Source: Photobacterium aquimaris (GTDB lineage: Bacteria; Pseudomonadota; Gammaproteobacteria; Enterobacterales; Vibrionaceae). From it: 64,000 nucleotides of DNA. Positions 56,270-64,000 of the stretch are shown in pieces; position 1 is the first letter of the stretch, and each line of letters starts with the position of its first letter. The notes beneath the pieces were generated by a model, which ran no database searches, had not been told where the DNA came from, and saw only the letters and a list, made by a program, of their open reading frames with translations. The stretch is from assembly GCF_002954455.1 (NCBI RefSeq), contig NZ_MSCC01000001.1, positions 509,205 to 573,204 on the forward strand, read 5' to 3'. The position numbers were made by a program, and so were the translations under genes.

Positions 56270-58371
56270 TGACTCAATCAGCATTTAGTTTATCGTTTGG
56301 TGATAATGGCATTGGTTGGCTTAAAATTGATGTTGCCAATGAAAAAATGAATACACTGCAAGCCGCTTTTGCTGATCAAATCAGTGCAGTGTTAACACAA
56401 TTAAGTACCCATACTGATCTTAAAGGGTTAGTGGTGTATTCCGGTAAAGCCGACAATTTTATTGCAGGTGCAGATATTAATATGTTGGCTAACTGCGAAA
56501 CCGCCGCTGAAGCCGAAGCTTTAGCTATTAAGGGCCAACAGCTGTTTTCTGCATTAGAAGACTTACCAATTCACGTTGTGGCAGCTATTCACGGACCGTG
56601 TTTAGGCGGTGGGTTAGAGCTTGCTTTAGCGTGTCATAGCCGTATTTGTAGCGATGATCCAATAACCCGTCTTGGTTTGCCAGAAGTGCAATTAGGCTTA
56701 TTACCGGGTTCTGGTGGTACTCAACGTTTACCGCGCCTGATTGGTGTCGCACATAGTTTAGAGTTGATCCTAACCGGTAAACAACTTCGCGCCAAACAAG
56801 CATTGAAAAAAGGGCTGGTTGATCAAATGGTTCCGCAAAGTATTTTATTATACGCCGCGGAGCAAGTTGCGTTAACGCCAAAACCGATACGTTCTCATTC
56901 ATTTCAAGATTGGGCGATGGCGGGTAATGCTTTTGGCCGCAGTGTAGTGTTTGAGCAAGCCACTAAAAAAGCCCAACAAAAAGCGCGCGGTTGTTATCCT
57001 GCCATTGATGCGATTTTAGATACGGTAAAATACGGTTTAGAAAAAGGTATTGAGCAAGGGTTAGAGCAAGAAGCTAAGGTATTTGGTGAGTTAGTGATGA
57101 CCGCTGAATCGCGTGCATTACGGAATATCTTCTTTGCGACTACTGCAATGAAAAAAGAACTGGGCGCAGCGGCTAAACCCAACCCAATTAATCGAGTCGC
57201 AATACTTGGTGGCGGTTTAATGGGTGGAGGTATTGCGCATGTATCGGCAATTAAAGCCGGCTATGCGGTGCGAATTAAAGATATTACTAATGATGGGATT
57301 CAACATGCATTAGCGTACAACTACGCTATTTTGAATAAGCAACGTCAGCGACGCATTATTAGTAAGCCCCAACTACAACAGCAAATGTTACGTATTAGTG
57401 GCAGCATAGATTATCGCGGCGTGAAGCATGTTGATGTGGTGATTGAAGCGGTATTTGAAGATGTTGAACTTAAACAAAAGATGGTTCAAGAAATCGAAGT
57501 CAATACTTCAGAAAAGACCATTTTTGCTACTAACACATCGTCGATCCCGATTCATAAAATTGCTGAAAAGGCACAACGTCCTGAAAATGTTATTGGTTTA
57601 CATTATTTCAGTCCGGTTGAAAAAATGCCGTTAGTTGAAGTTATTCCCCATGCAACAACGTCAGATTCGACGATTGCAACCGTAGTAGCATTAGCCAAAA
57701 AGCAAGGTAAAACCCCAATTGTAGTCGCGGATAAAGCCGGTTTTTACGTTAACCGTATTCTTGCGCCTTATATGAATGAAGCCGCGCAGCTATTATTGGC
57801 TGGTGAGCCGATTGAACATATTGATAACGCGTTACTTAACTTTGGCTTTCCTGTCGGGCCAATTACCCTACTTGATGAAGTTGGGGTCGATATCGGTGCC
57901 AAAATTAGTCCAATTTTAGCCGCTGAGCTAGGCGAACGTTTTGCTACACCAGCCATGTTTGAATGGTTACAGCAAGATGGCCGTAAGGGGCGTAAAAGTG
58001 GTAAAGGCTTCTATTTGTATAACACCAAAAATAAAGAAGTTGACAAATCGGTATATACCTTATTAGGGGTTGAGCCGCAGCAACAATTAACCGAAGTTGA
58101 TATTGCAGTTCGTTGTACTCTAATGATGTTGAACGAAGCTGCACGTTGTTTAAATGAAGGGGTGATAAAATCAGCGCGAGATGGTGATATTGGCGCGATA
58201 TTTGGTATCGGTTTTCCACCATTCCTTGGTGGACCATTTAGTTATATGGATCATTTAGGCATCGATTTAGTAGTCGATATGATGCGTGAATACAGCGATC
58301 TTTATGGTGAGCGTTTTGTACCTTGTGATTATTTGCTTGAGATGGCACAAGCCCAGCAACGGTTTTATTAA
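56269..58371 (+). CDS. fadJ: FadJ, multifunctional enoyl-CoA hydratase/3-hydroxyacyl-CoA dehydrogenase
   Basis: FadJ is the alpha subunit of the FadIJ complex. The N-terminal crotonase domain shows [12 protein letters not shown] and [20 protein letters not shown], with [20 protein letters not shown]. The dehydrogenase half begins near residue 308 with a Rossmann motif ([18 protein letters not shown]), followed by TNTSSIPI and [19 protein letters not shown]. The product is 700 residues, as usual. It is co-transcribed with fadI. Confidence 0.96.
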   Translation: MTQSAFSLSFGDNGIGWLKIDVANEKMNTLQAAFADQISAVLTQLSTHTDLKGLVVYSGKADNFIAGADINMLANCETAAEAEALAIKGQQLFSALEDLPIHVVAAIHGPCLGGGLELALACHSRICSDDPITRLGLPEVQLGLLPGSGGTQRLPRLIGVAHSLELILTGKQLRAKQALKKGLVDQMVPQSILLYAAEQVALTPKPIRSHSFQDWAMAGNAFGRSVVFEQATKKAQQKARGCYPAIDAILDTVKYGLEKGIEQGLEQEAKVFGELVMTAESRALRNIFFATTAMKKELGAAAKPNPINRVAILGGGLMGGGIAHVSAIKAGYAVRIKDITNDGIQHALAYNYAILNKQRQRRIISKPQLQQQMLRISGSIDYRGVKHVDVVIEAVFEDVELKQKMVQEIEVNTSEKTIFATNTSSIPIHKIAEKAQRPENVIGLHYFSPVEKMPLVEVIPHATTSDSTIATVVALAKKQGKTPIVVADKAGFYVNRILAPYMNEAAQLLLAGEPIEHIDNALLNFGFPVGPITLLDEVGVDIGAKISPILAAELGERFATPAMFEWLQQDGRKGRKSGKGFYLYNTKNKEVDKSVYTLLGVEPQQQLTEVDIAVRCTLMMLNEAARCLNEGVIKSARDGDIGAIFGIGFPPFLGGPFSYMDHLGIDLVVDMMREYSDLYGERFVPCDYLLEMAQAQQRFY

Positions 58372-58379
58372 GCTGTTAT

Positions 58380-58436
58380 AATCAACACTCACAAAAAAAG
58401 CCTGCTTTAATGCAGGCTTTTTGTGAGTGTTGATTA
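58380..58436 (+). terminator. Terminator after fadJ
   Basis: A very long hairpin: AATCAACACTCACAAAAA with GCCTGC on one side and GCAGGC with TTTTTGTGAGTGTTGATT on the other, loop TTTAAT. The A and T tracts inside the stem let it work in both directions, serving also the convergent gene at 58453. Confidence 0.9.
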
Positions 58437-58452
58437 GCTGTAATGGAGAATG

Positions 58453-58734
58453 TTAAAAGGTACAGCGAATTAAACGGAAGCGAGACTCAAATAGCTTACC
58501 ACGACAGAAATGATAGCTCACCGCAGCGACGACTAGCGCAATAAAGGTGTTAACGTGGCCAATAGTGATCAGTAGCAATGAAACTAATGCAATAAAGCAA
58601 AAGGCATAAAAAAAGATATCAATTTGGTTATGAGATAACGTAGCGGCGCAATGGGGACAAACAAAGTTATCTTCGTATGTATTTAGCTTGGGTGCATCTA
58701 TTTCAATTTGGCAGTGCGGACATCGTTGAGTCAC
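58453..58734 (-). CDS. Small zinc-ribbon membrane protein
   Basis: This 93-residue protein of unknown function has an N-terminal rubredoxin-like zinc ribbon with two CPHC pairs (CPHCQIEIDAP, then FVCPHCAATL), followed by two hydrophobic segments (DIFFYAFCFIALVSLLLITI; TFIALVVAAVSYHFC) and a basic tail. I do not recognise a named family. Confidence 0.7.
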   Translation of the reverse strand: MTQRCPHCQIEIDAPKLNTYEDNFVCPHCAATLSHNQIDIFFYAFCFIALVSLLLITIGHVNTFIALVVAAVSYHFCRGKLFESRFRLIRCTF

Positions 58735-58910
58735 GGCGATCCTCTTCTAATCAATTTAATGCTATTTGCAATTAATGCCGTATGTCTCTGCAATAATGGC
58801 AATATGTTTATAATGATTATTATGCTTATGAGGACTGTTATTTAGCTACTGAAATGTTATGAAAGTGTTTTTTATCATAATAAAACTACTTAAATGTTAG
58901 CTGTTAAAAT

Positions 58911-58946
58911 AAAACCCCATTCATTCAATATAAATAGGGTTTTTTA
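58911..58946 (-). terminator. Possible terminator of the M16 peptidase gene
   Basis: AAAACCC and GGGTTTT pair across a long loop (58911-58917 / 58937-58943). On the minus strand the right arm is followed by ATTTTA. The stem is short, so the call is tentative. The rest of the 58735-58947 gap is AT-rich with no gene. Confidence 0.45.
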
Positions 58947-58947
58947 T

Positions 58948-61713
58948 TTAGTAAGCGTTTTTCTGGAAAATTTCTATAGATTCAATCGGTTGACCTATGG
59001 TTAACGGCTCTGCACCTTGATGTGTTTTACCGGTGTAATACATTACCAGCCGATTTGCCGTTCTAGGTTTAACAGTATCAACAATAAACTTAATCATATC
59101 GGCACGGCTTAATTGTTTTAGCTTCTCAATCACTAATTGACGCTGATTAAAGTGCTCATCTTTATTACCAATGCTGACCCAGAATCGTTGTGCTCGCGCT
59201 CGAAGGTTAGTATCTGGTTCTGATATTTGTGCAATTAATCCTGTTTTGCTTGCTTGCCATTGGGCTTCATTAAGCTCTAAAAGCACCAACGCAAAGGCAT
59301 TAGTAAAGTCATCAATGGCATCTGACAAGTAACTTGGCTCAGCGACTGGCGACTGAATATATAAGATCAATCCAGGGTGACGATTTAACGGTAAATTGCC
59401 TGTACCCACCATATAACCGAGTTGTTGCTTCGTACGTAATTCATGGAAAAACGTGGTCGACATTAAATGGTTTGCGAGGGTATAAATCGCAATTTTTTTG
59501 GGTGTTGTTTGGCGTGACTGGTAATACATTAAGATAGCCGAGTCTTCATGATTACAATCTAATTCATAAGTTAATGTACCGCTATTTTCTATATGCACTA
59601 ATGGGCGTTGTGACTCACCATATAATTGGTCGGTGACGCGAAACGCATCTTTGAGTGTTTCAGCCAGTGCCAATGCATCTTTTTTAATCCAGTTACCATA
59701 CACAAACGTATCAATATGCAGTTCTGCAAACATCGCTTCAACAAATGGCGGCAGTTGATCGATAGTAATGGTTTCTAGCGCTTCAATTAGGTGCGGATAA
59801 GGCGGGTTATTTGGCTGTAATAAGCCCGTTAATTGATTAAACAATTGTGAAATTGGTTTATCTTCCGCCGCATTACGCCAATTACGTAGCATTTGTGCTT
59901 TGATATTATCAAATCGTTGTTGGGTAAAATTACGGTTTTTAAAATGCTCTAAAATCAGCTGCATTAACTGTGGTTGTTTTTCACTAAATCCTGAAAGTTG
60001 CAGCGTTACGCCGCCTTGATGGGCATAAAGATTGTAAGACATGCCTGCAATTTCAGCAGGGTAAGCCGATTCATTGATAGCTTCTAATAGTAGCTCGACA
60101 CACAACCGTGTTTTGACAATATTGGTAGTAGAACTTACCGCATGTGGGCTATCAATCGCGACATAAACAATGCCTTTTGGCACACGAAAATCATGTTCTT
60201 GTTTATGCCATAATCTAAACCCTGGCAGATCTTGAATTAATTGTGGTGGTAATTCAGATCCTGCCTCAAGGGCTAATGGCTCAAATTTTTCGCATAAATA
60301 AATATTAGGCTCAGGCAATAATAGCTCTGTATCAAGGCTAATATTGGTCCACATTTCTACTTGCTGTGCTGTGAATGGCGTTACTGAGTAAGGGGTATCA
60401 TACCAAGCGGCGACGCGGTCGTAATGACCACCTTGTGCCACTAATGTAAGGCGCATATTACTGACGCTAAAATAGGCTAATAATTGCTCAAGTAAATCTT
60501 GATCGTAGCCTTCCATCATATAGTCGCCATAGATAATATCTTCGGCGTTGTAATGCAGCAGGTTCATGACTAAATAACTGACGGTATCAAGTGGACGGCT
60601 TTTCTCTTGATAACGAAATGCCATCTCTAGCACCGATTTCTTTTCTTGATAACGCCAACTGTTTAACCCTTGTTGCTTTATTAACGCAATGAAAGCAAAC
60701 ACACATTGTACGATTTCATCGGTGTGTTGCTGGCCTTTAGGGGTTAAATTTAAGCCTATGGTAAATTCACGGAAATTATTACCACTCACGCCACCGCCAG
60801 CGGTTAGGGTATTGATCAAGCCGCGCTGTTTCAAAATCGCCATTAAACTGCCGCTACCTTCATTACCCAGTAAATGGGCAAGGTAAGATAACGGCTTGAT
60901 TTGATAGTGCTCGTCAACCGAAGGCATTGCAAACGATAATGTTAACTTACGCAATTCTTTAATAGGTTCAATTTGAATGAACTTCTGACACTCGTTTTCA
61001 GTAACAAATGGCACGTCGATTGCTACTTTTTTAGTGGTAGCATTAGGGATTTTACTAAAGAAATCTTGAGTGTAGTGCTCTAACTCATCCAGCGATTGTG
61101 GGCCTAATAGTACCAGTCCCATCACATCAGCAGAATAATGTTGATGATAGAAAGCCAATAAATCGTCACGCACTGATTGGCCATTACGGTCATCAAGGGT
61201 AGTCAGATCACCAACCGAGAACTTGGCAAAAGGGTGGGCTTGATTGATGGTTTCTTTTTGAACTTGATATAAACGACGTACATCGTCTTTTATTTTTAAT
61301 TTGTATTCAGAATCAACAGCTTGACGTTCTTTATCAACCGCATCTTCATTAAATAATGGTGCGGTAAAAAATTGACCGAAACGATCTAAGCCCTCTTCAA
61401 AACCATGAGGACTGATTTCAAAGAAAAAGGTGGTGTTTTCAGTGCCAGTCCAAGCATTATTACTGCCGCCATTGCGGTTAATGAAAGTTTGGAATTCACC
61501 GATACGTGGGTATTTTTCAGTGCCAAGAAAGAGCATATGCTCAAGAAAATGCGCCATGCCTTGACGGTCGATGGGATCATCAAAGTGACCAATCTCGACT
61601 GACAATGCAGCAGCAGAGCGAGGCGCTTCAGCATCATGAACGAGCAGTACTCGAAGTTCGTTCGCTAAAGTAAGGTAGCGATACTGCTTATGATCGTTAG
61701 GGCTAGTATGCAC
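58948..61713 (-). CDS. M16 family (insulinase/pitrilysin-like) zinc peptidase
   Basis: This 921-residue protein has the inverted zinc motif HFLEH (His55, Glu58, His59) in GMAHFLEHMLFLGTEKYP, with the third ligand expected in the DKERQAVDSEYKLKI segment. The second half includes the FFHELRTKQQLGYMVGTG motif of the family. The size fits the pitrilysin/insulin-degrading enzyme group. Unlike E. coli PtrA, it shows no signal peptide, so it is probably cytoplasmic. The substrate cannot be read from the sequence. Confidence 0.92.
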   Translation of the reverse strand: MHTSPNDHKQYRYLTLANELRVLLVHDAEAPRSAAALSVEIGHFDDPIDRQGMAHFLEHMLFLGTEKYPRIGEFQTFINRNGGSNNAWTGTENTTFFFEISPHGFEEGLDRFGQFFTAPLFNEDAVDKERQAVDSEYKLKIKDDVRRLYQVQKETINQAHPFAKFSVGDLTTLDDRNGQSVRDDLLAFYHQHYSADVMGLVLLGPQSLDELEHYTQDFFSKIPNATTKKVAIDVPFVTENECQKFIQIEPIKELRKLTLSFAMPSVDEHYQIKPLSYLAHLLGNEGSGSLMAILKQRGLINTLTAGGGVSGNNFREFTIGLNLTPKGQQHTDEIVQCVFAFIALIKQQGLNSWRYQEKKSVLEMAFRYQEKSRPLDTVSYLVMNLLHYNAEDIIYGDYMMEGYDQDLLEQLLAYFSVSNMRLTLVAQGGHYDRVAAWYDTPYSVTPFTAQQVEMWTNISLDTELLLPEPNIYLCEKFEPLALEAGSELPPQLIQDLPGFRLWHKQEHDFRVPKGIVYVAIDSPHAVSSTTNIVKTRLCVELLLEAINESAYPAEIAGMSYNLYAHQGGVTLQLSGFSEKQPQLMQLILEHFKNRNFTQQRFDNIKAQMLRNWRNAAEDKPISQLFNQLTGLLQPNNPPYPHLIEALETITIDQLPPFVEAMFAELHIDTFVYGNWIKKDALALAETLKDAFRVTDQLYGESQRPLVHIENSGTLTYELDCNHEDSAILMYYQSRQTTPKKIAIYTLANHLMSTTFFHELRTKQQLGYMVGTGNLPLNRHPGLILYIQSPVAEPSYLSDAIDDFTNAFALVLLELNEAQWQASKTGLIAQISEPDTNLRARAQRFWVSIGNKDEHFNQRQLVIEKLKQLSRADMIKFIVDTVKPRTANRLVMYYTGKTHQGAEPLTIGQPIESIEIFQKNAY

Positions 61714-61993
61714 AGGAAGAGCCTATTTTAGAGGGAATTAGAGTAAGTATGACGTTCAATATTAAGGCTGGCAAATTGAAGATGCGATTAGATGAAGTAT
61801 AAGTCGCATTTTTGTTAACAAATTGATGAATTAGTCATTACTTAATCAATTAAGTCGTTAAATAGTAGGCTTAGCCACAGAATTAAAACTCTTTGGTTAT
61901 ACCAATAATCAAACCATGTAATAATGATCGACCCACTCCAACAAATAGCAGAGTGGCTATGGCGATTGTTTAACTGAGGTTATCGGAATATCT

Positions 61994-62467
61994 ATGCAAA
62001 TATATATTATGCGTCACGGCGAAGCCGAAAATTTTGCAGCCAGTGATGCTGAGCGCCCATTAACCGCGCGCGGTATTGCTCAATCACAGCAAATGGCGAC
62101 ATTACTCGCATCACATTTGAATGGCGAGTTGGATCATGTTTGGGTTAGTCCGTATTTACGTGCACAACAAACGTGGCAAGCAATGGCAAATACCTTACCG
62201 TCACCAATGCGAGTTGACAGTGTTGAGGATATTACGCCCTACGGTGATGCTGAAACAGTGGCTGAATATATTCAGGCCACCATTGAAACTGAGCAACCAC
62301 AATCGTTATTATTTATTTCACATTTGCCAATAGTCGGCTATCTAACTGCAGAATTGGTCGCAGGTTTACAACCGCCAATGTTTTTAACTTCTGCGATTGC
62401 CGCGATTGACTATGATCCACAAACAGGAACCAGCACCTTGTTATGGCAACATCAACCTCATAAATAA
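61994..62467 (+). CDS. sixA: Phosphohistidine phosphatase SixA
   Basis: SixA is a small histidine phosphatase that removes phosphate from His-containing phosphotransfer proteins. The RHG catalytic motif is at residues 7-9 (MQIYIMRHGEAENFA); the second catalytic His lies in LLFISHLPIVGYL. The product is 157 residues. The 280-base gap before it holds no gene that I can support. Confidence 0.93.
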   Translation: MQIYIMRHGEAENFAASDAERPLTARGIAQSQQMATLLASHLNGELDHVWVSPYLRAQQTWQAMANTLPSPMRVDSVEDITPYGDAETVAEYIQATIETEQPQSLLFISHLPIVGYLTAELVAGLQPPMFLTSAIAAIDYDPQTGTSTLLWQHQPHK

Positions 62468-62479
62468 TGGATAATCACC

Positions 62480-62839
62480 ATGACTAAATTAGGAATAGTA
62501 ACCGCAATAAGCGTCTTGCTTGTGGCTGGCTGCAGTGTTGGTGAGCCAGTTCGAATTGCTGCTAACGGTATGGTGAAGTGGTCTGATGGACGTACCGAGG
62601 GGATGCATGTCTCACAAACGGGTAGTAGCTTAACTTTTGCTAACTATTCCAATGAGGTCGGTGCGCTGCGCTTGGTTATTTTTGCGCGAATTGATAGTGC
62701 CCGTAATGATAATTGTGAATATTTTTACGTTGAAACCGCGGTTAAAAAACGCCTAAAAATCTGTGAGACAGGAGAAGTGACGTTATTTAACCATGGTAAA
62801 GTAGTGAACGTGGGTCATATGGTAAAACCAAAATACTAG
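62480..62839 (+). CDS. Small hypothetical lipoprotein
   Basis: This 119-residue product has a lipoprotein signal with lipobox LVAGC (Cys18), then a short domain with VKWSDGRTEGMHVSQTGSS and two cysteines (DNCEYFYVE; LKICETGEV). It lies 12 bases after sixA and is probably co-transcribed. The last four bases overlap the 3' end of smrB on the other strand. I do not recognise the family. Confidence 0.75.
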   Translation: MTKLGIVTAISVLLVAGCSVGEPVRIAANGMVKWSDGRTEGMHVSQTGSSLTFANYSNEVGALRLVIFARIDSARNDNCEYFYVETAVKKRLKICETGEVTLFNHGKVVNVGHMVKPKY

Positions 62840-63366
62840 CGTTCAGGAATATCAATTAACACCAATAATGATCCTGCGCCACCAAATTCTAGTGGAGCTT
62901 GGTGAAATGCCATCACATCTGGATGCTGGGCTAACCACATTGGTGCTTTTTGTTTGAGTATATGTTTACCGATACCATGCATAACACAAGCACATGACAC
63001 GTGTTCTTTGATACAAGCTGCAATCATTGCCGCTAACTCACGCTTTGCTTCCTGCTGCGTCATTCCATGCATATCTAAGTAAATATCAGGAACATATACT
63101 CCACGACGAAGCTTTTTCACTTCATATTTAGACACACCTGTACGCGCATATTGCGTAGGGCCGGTGTCACTAAGATGAGGCTCAAACTCATCCGAGAAAT
63201 AAAACTCATGATTTTGGGTCTCTTTGCCCATCACTTTTGCTTTATCCGCTTTAGAGTTCTGTTGACGTGGCGTGATTATGGTATCATGCGTGAACTTTTT
63301 TACGCCTTTTACCTCTGCCTTGAAGAGATTGAAATCATCTTCAAGCTGTGAATCTTTGTTACTCAT
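62836..63366 (-). CDS. smrB: Endonuclease SmrB
   Basis: SmrB cleaves mRNA on collided ribosomes in the known E. coli case. The C-terminal Smr domain shows the LDMHG motif (VYVPDIYLDMHGMTQQEAKR) and HGIGKHIL (ACVMHGIGKHILKQ), ending LEFGGAGSLLVLIDIP. The N-terminal part is a charged extension. The product is 176 residues. It is divergent from prmB, the usual order. Confidence 0.93.
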   Translation of the reverse strand: MSNKDSQLEDDFNLFKAEVKGVKKFTHDTIITPRQQNSKADKAKVMGKETQNHEFYFSDEFEPHLSDTGPTQYARTGVSKYEVKKLRRGVYVPDIYLDMHGMTQQEAKRELAAMIAACIKEHVSCACVMHGIGKHILKQKAPMWLAQHPDVMAFHQAPLEFGGAGSLLVLIDIPER

Positions 63367-63419
63367 AATGAAATTCCAACAATTATATAGTGGTATTGTA
63401 GCGTTTATCGGAGGCTATT

Positions 63420-64000
63420 TTGGATAAGATTTTTGTCGACGAAGCTGTCAGCGAACTTCACACATTGCAGGACATGCTACGTTGGACGGTAAGCCGTTTT
63501 AATGCTGCTGGCCTATTTTACGGTCATGGTACAGACAATGCATGGGATGAAGCTGTGCAACTGGTACTACCGACAGTTTACTTACCGTTGGATGTTCCAC
63601 CGGAAGTGCGTAATTCTCGTTTAACAAGCAGTGAGCGTCATCGCATTGTTGAACGTGTTATGCGTCGAATCAATGAACGTACACCTGTTTCATATTTAAC
63701 GAATGTTGCCTACTTTTGCGGTATGGAGTTCTTCGTTGATGAGCGTGTACTTGTGCCACGTTCACCAATTGGCGAGCTCATTGAAAACCGTTTTGAACCC
63801 TTTTTACAACAAGAACCAACACGGATCATGGATCTGTGTACGGGAAGTGGTTGCATCGGTATAGCTTGTGCGCACATGTTCCCTGAAGCAGAAGTTGATA
63901 TTGTTGATATTTCGACAGATGCATTGGCTGTTGCTGAACAGAATATAACGGATCATGGTCTTGAGCAGCAAGTGATTCCGCTTCGTTCTGATCTTTTACG
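63420..64000 (+). CDS. prmB: PrmB, ribosomal protein L3 glutamine methyltransferase (5' part)
   Basis: PrmB methylates a glutamine of ribosomal protein L3. The visible 193 codons give an N-terminal helical domain ([20 protein letters not shown]), [33 protein letters not shown] and the SAM-binding motif [14 protein letters not shown]. The catalytic NPPY lies beyond the window. The start is TTG 63420, five bases after GGAGG (63410-63414). The gene runs off the right edge. Confidence 0.92.
   Translation, partial: MDKIFVDEAVSELHTLQDMLRWTVSRFNAAGLFYGHGTDNAWDEAVQLVLPTVYLPLDVPPEVRNSRLTSSERHRIVERVMRRINERTPVSYLTNVAYFCGMEFFVDERVLVPRSPIGELIENRFEPFLQQEPTRIMDLCTGSGCIGIACAHMFPEAEVDIVDISTDALAVAEQNITDHGLEQQVIPLRSDLL

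Overview
The window is a stretch of chromosome from a marine gammaproteobacterium of the family Vibrionaceae, probably Photobacterium or a close relative. The evidence is the gene order flgIJKL - flagellin - flaG - fliD - flaI - fliS - flrABC - fliEFGHIJKLMNOPQR - flhBAFG - fliA - cheYZAB - parC/parP - cheW - ccmABCDEFGHI, the FlrA/FlrB/FlrC regulators, the polar-organisation genes flhF, flhG, parC and parP, and the neighbourhood of two fadL genes, an ECF sigma factor and fadIJ. No prophage, CRISPR array, transposase, tRNA or rRNA gene was seen.

Layout. (1) 1-12.3 kb: end of the rod/ring operon, hook-filament junction genes, one flagellin, filament cap and chaperones, and the master regulator FlrA. 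(2) 12.3-33.4 kb: the FlrB/FlrC two-component pair, the MS-ring/C-ring/export apparatus genes, FlhF/FlhG and sigma-28. (3) 33.4-41.6 kb: chemotaxis core, the ParC/ParP polar array genes, and a small minus-strand pair resembling FliK and the cytoplasmic part of FlhB. (4) 41.7-49.9 kb: the complete cytochrome c maturation operon and mlaA. (5) 49.9-58.4 kb: two FadL-type porins, an ECF sigma factor with its DUF3379 partner, and the fadIJ beta-oxidation operon behind a FadR operator. (6) 58.4-64 kb: a zinc-ribbon membrane protein, an M16 peptidase, sixA, a small lipoprotein, smrB and the start of prmB.

Regulatory logic readable in the DNA. GG-N10-GC (-24/-12) sigma-54 elements with exact spacing lie before flgK, flrB, fliK and flhA. 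The flagellin has a sigma-28 element instead. A GTCA-N6-TGAC palindrome of the FleQ/FlrA type lies upstream of the flrB promoter. This matches the FlrA -> FlrBC -> FliA hierarchy known in Vibrio.

Most notable points: CheA carries three copies of a peptide resembling the CheY-binding tails of FliM and CheZ encoded in the same window; a textbook intrinsic terminator with no gene in front of it, preceded by strong stem-loops, suggests a small RNA or leader between the ECF sigma gene and fadI; and fliP is split by a one-base frameshift exactly on a T TTT TTG slippery heptamer. Other oddities are a 146-bp REP-like duplication before the flagellin, an orphan 61-codon gene opposite the flgJ-flgK gap, and several unexplained hairpins near the fad genes.
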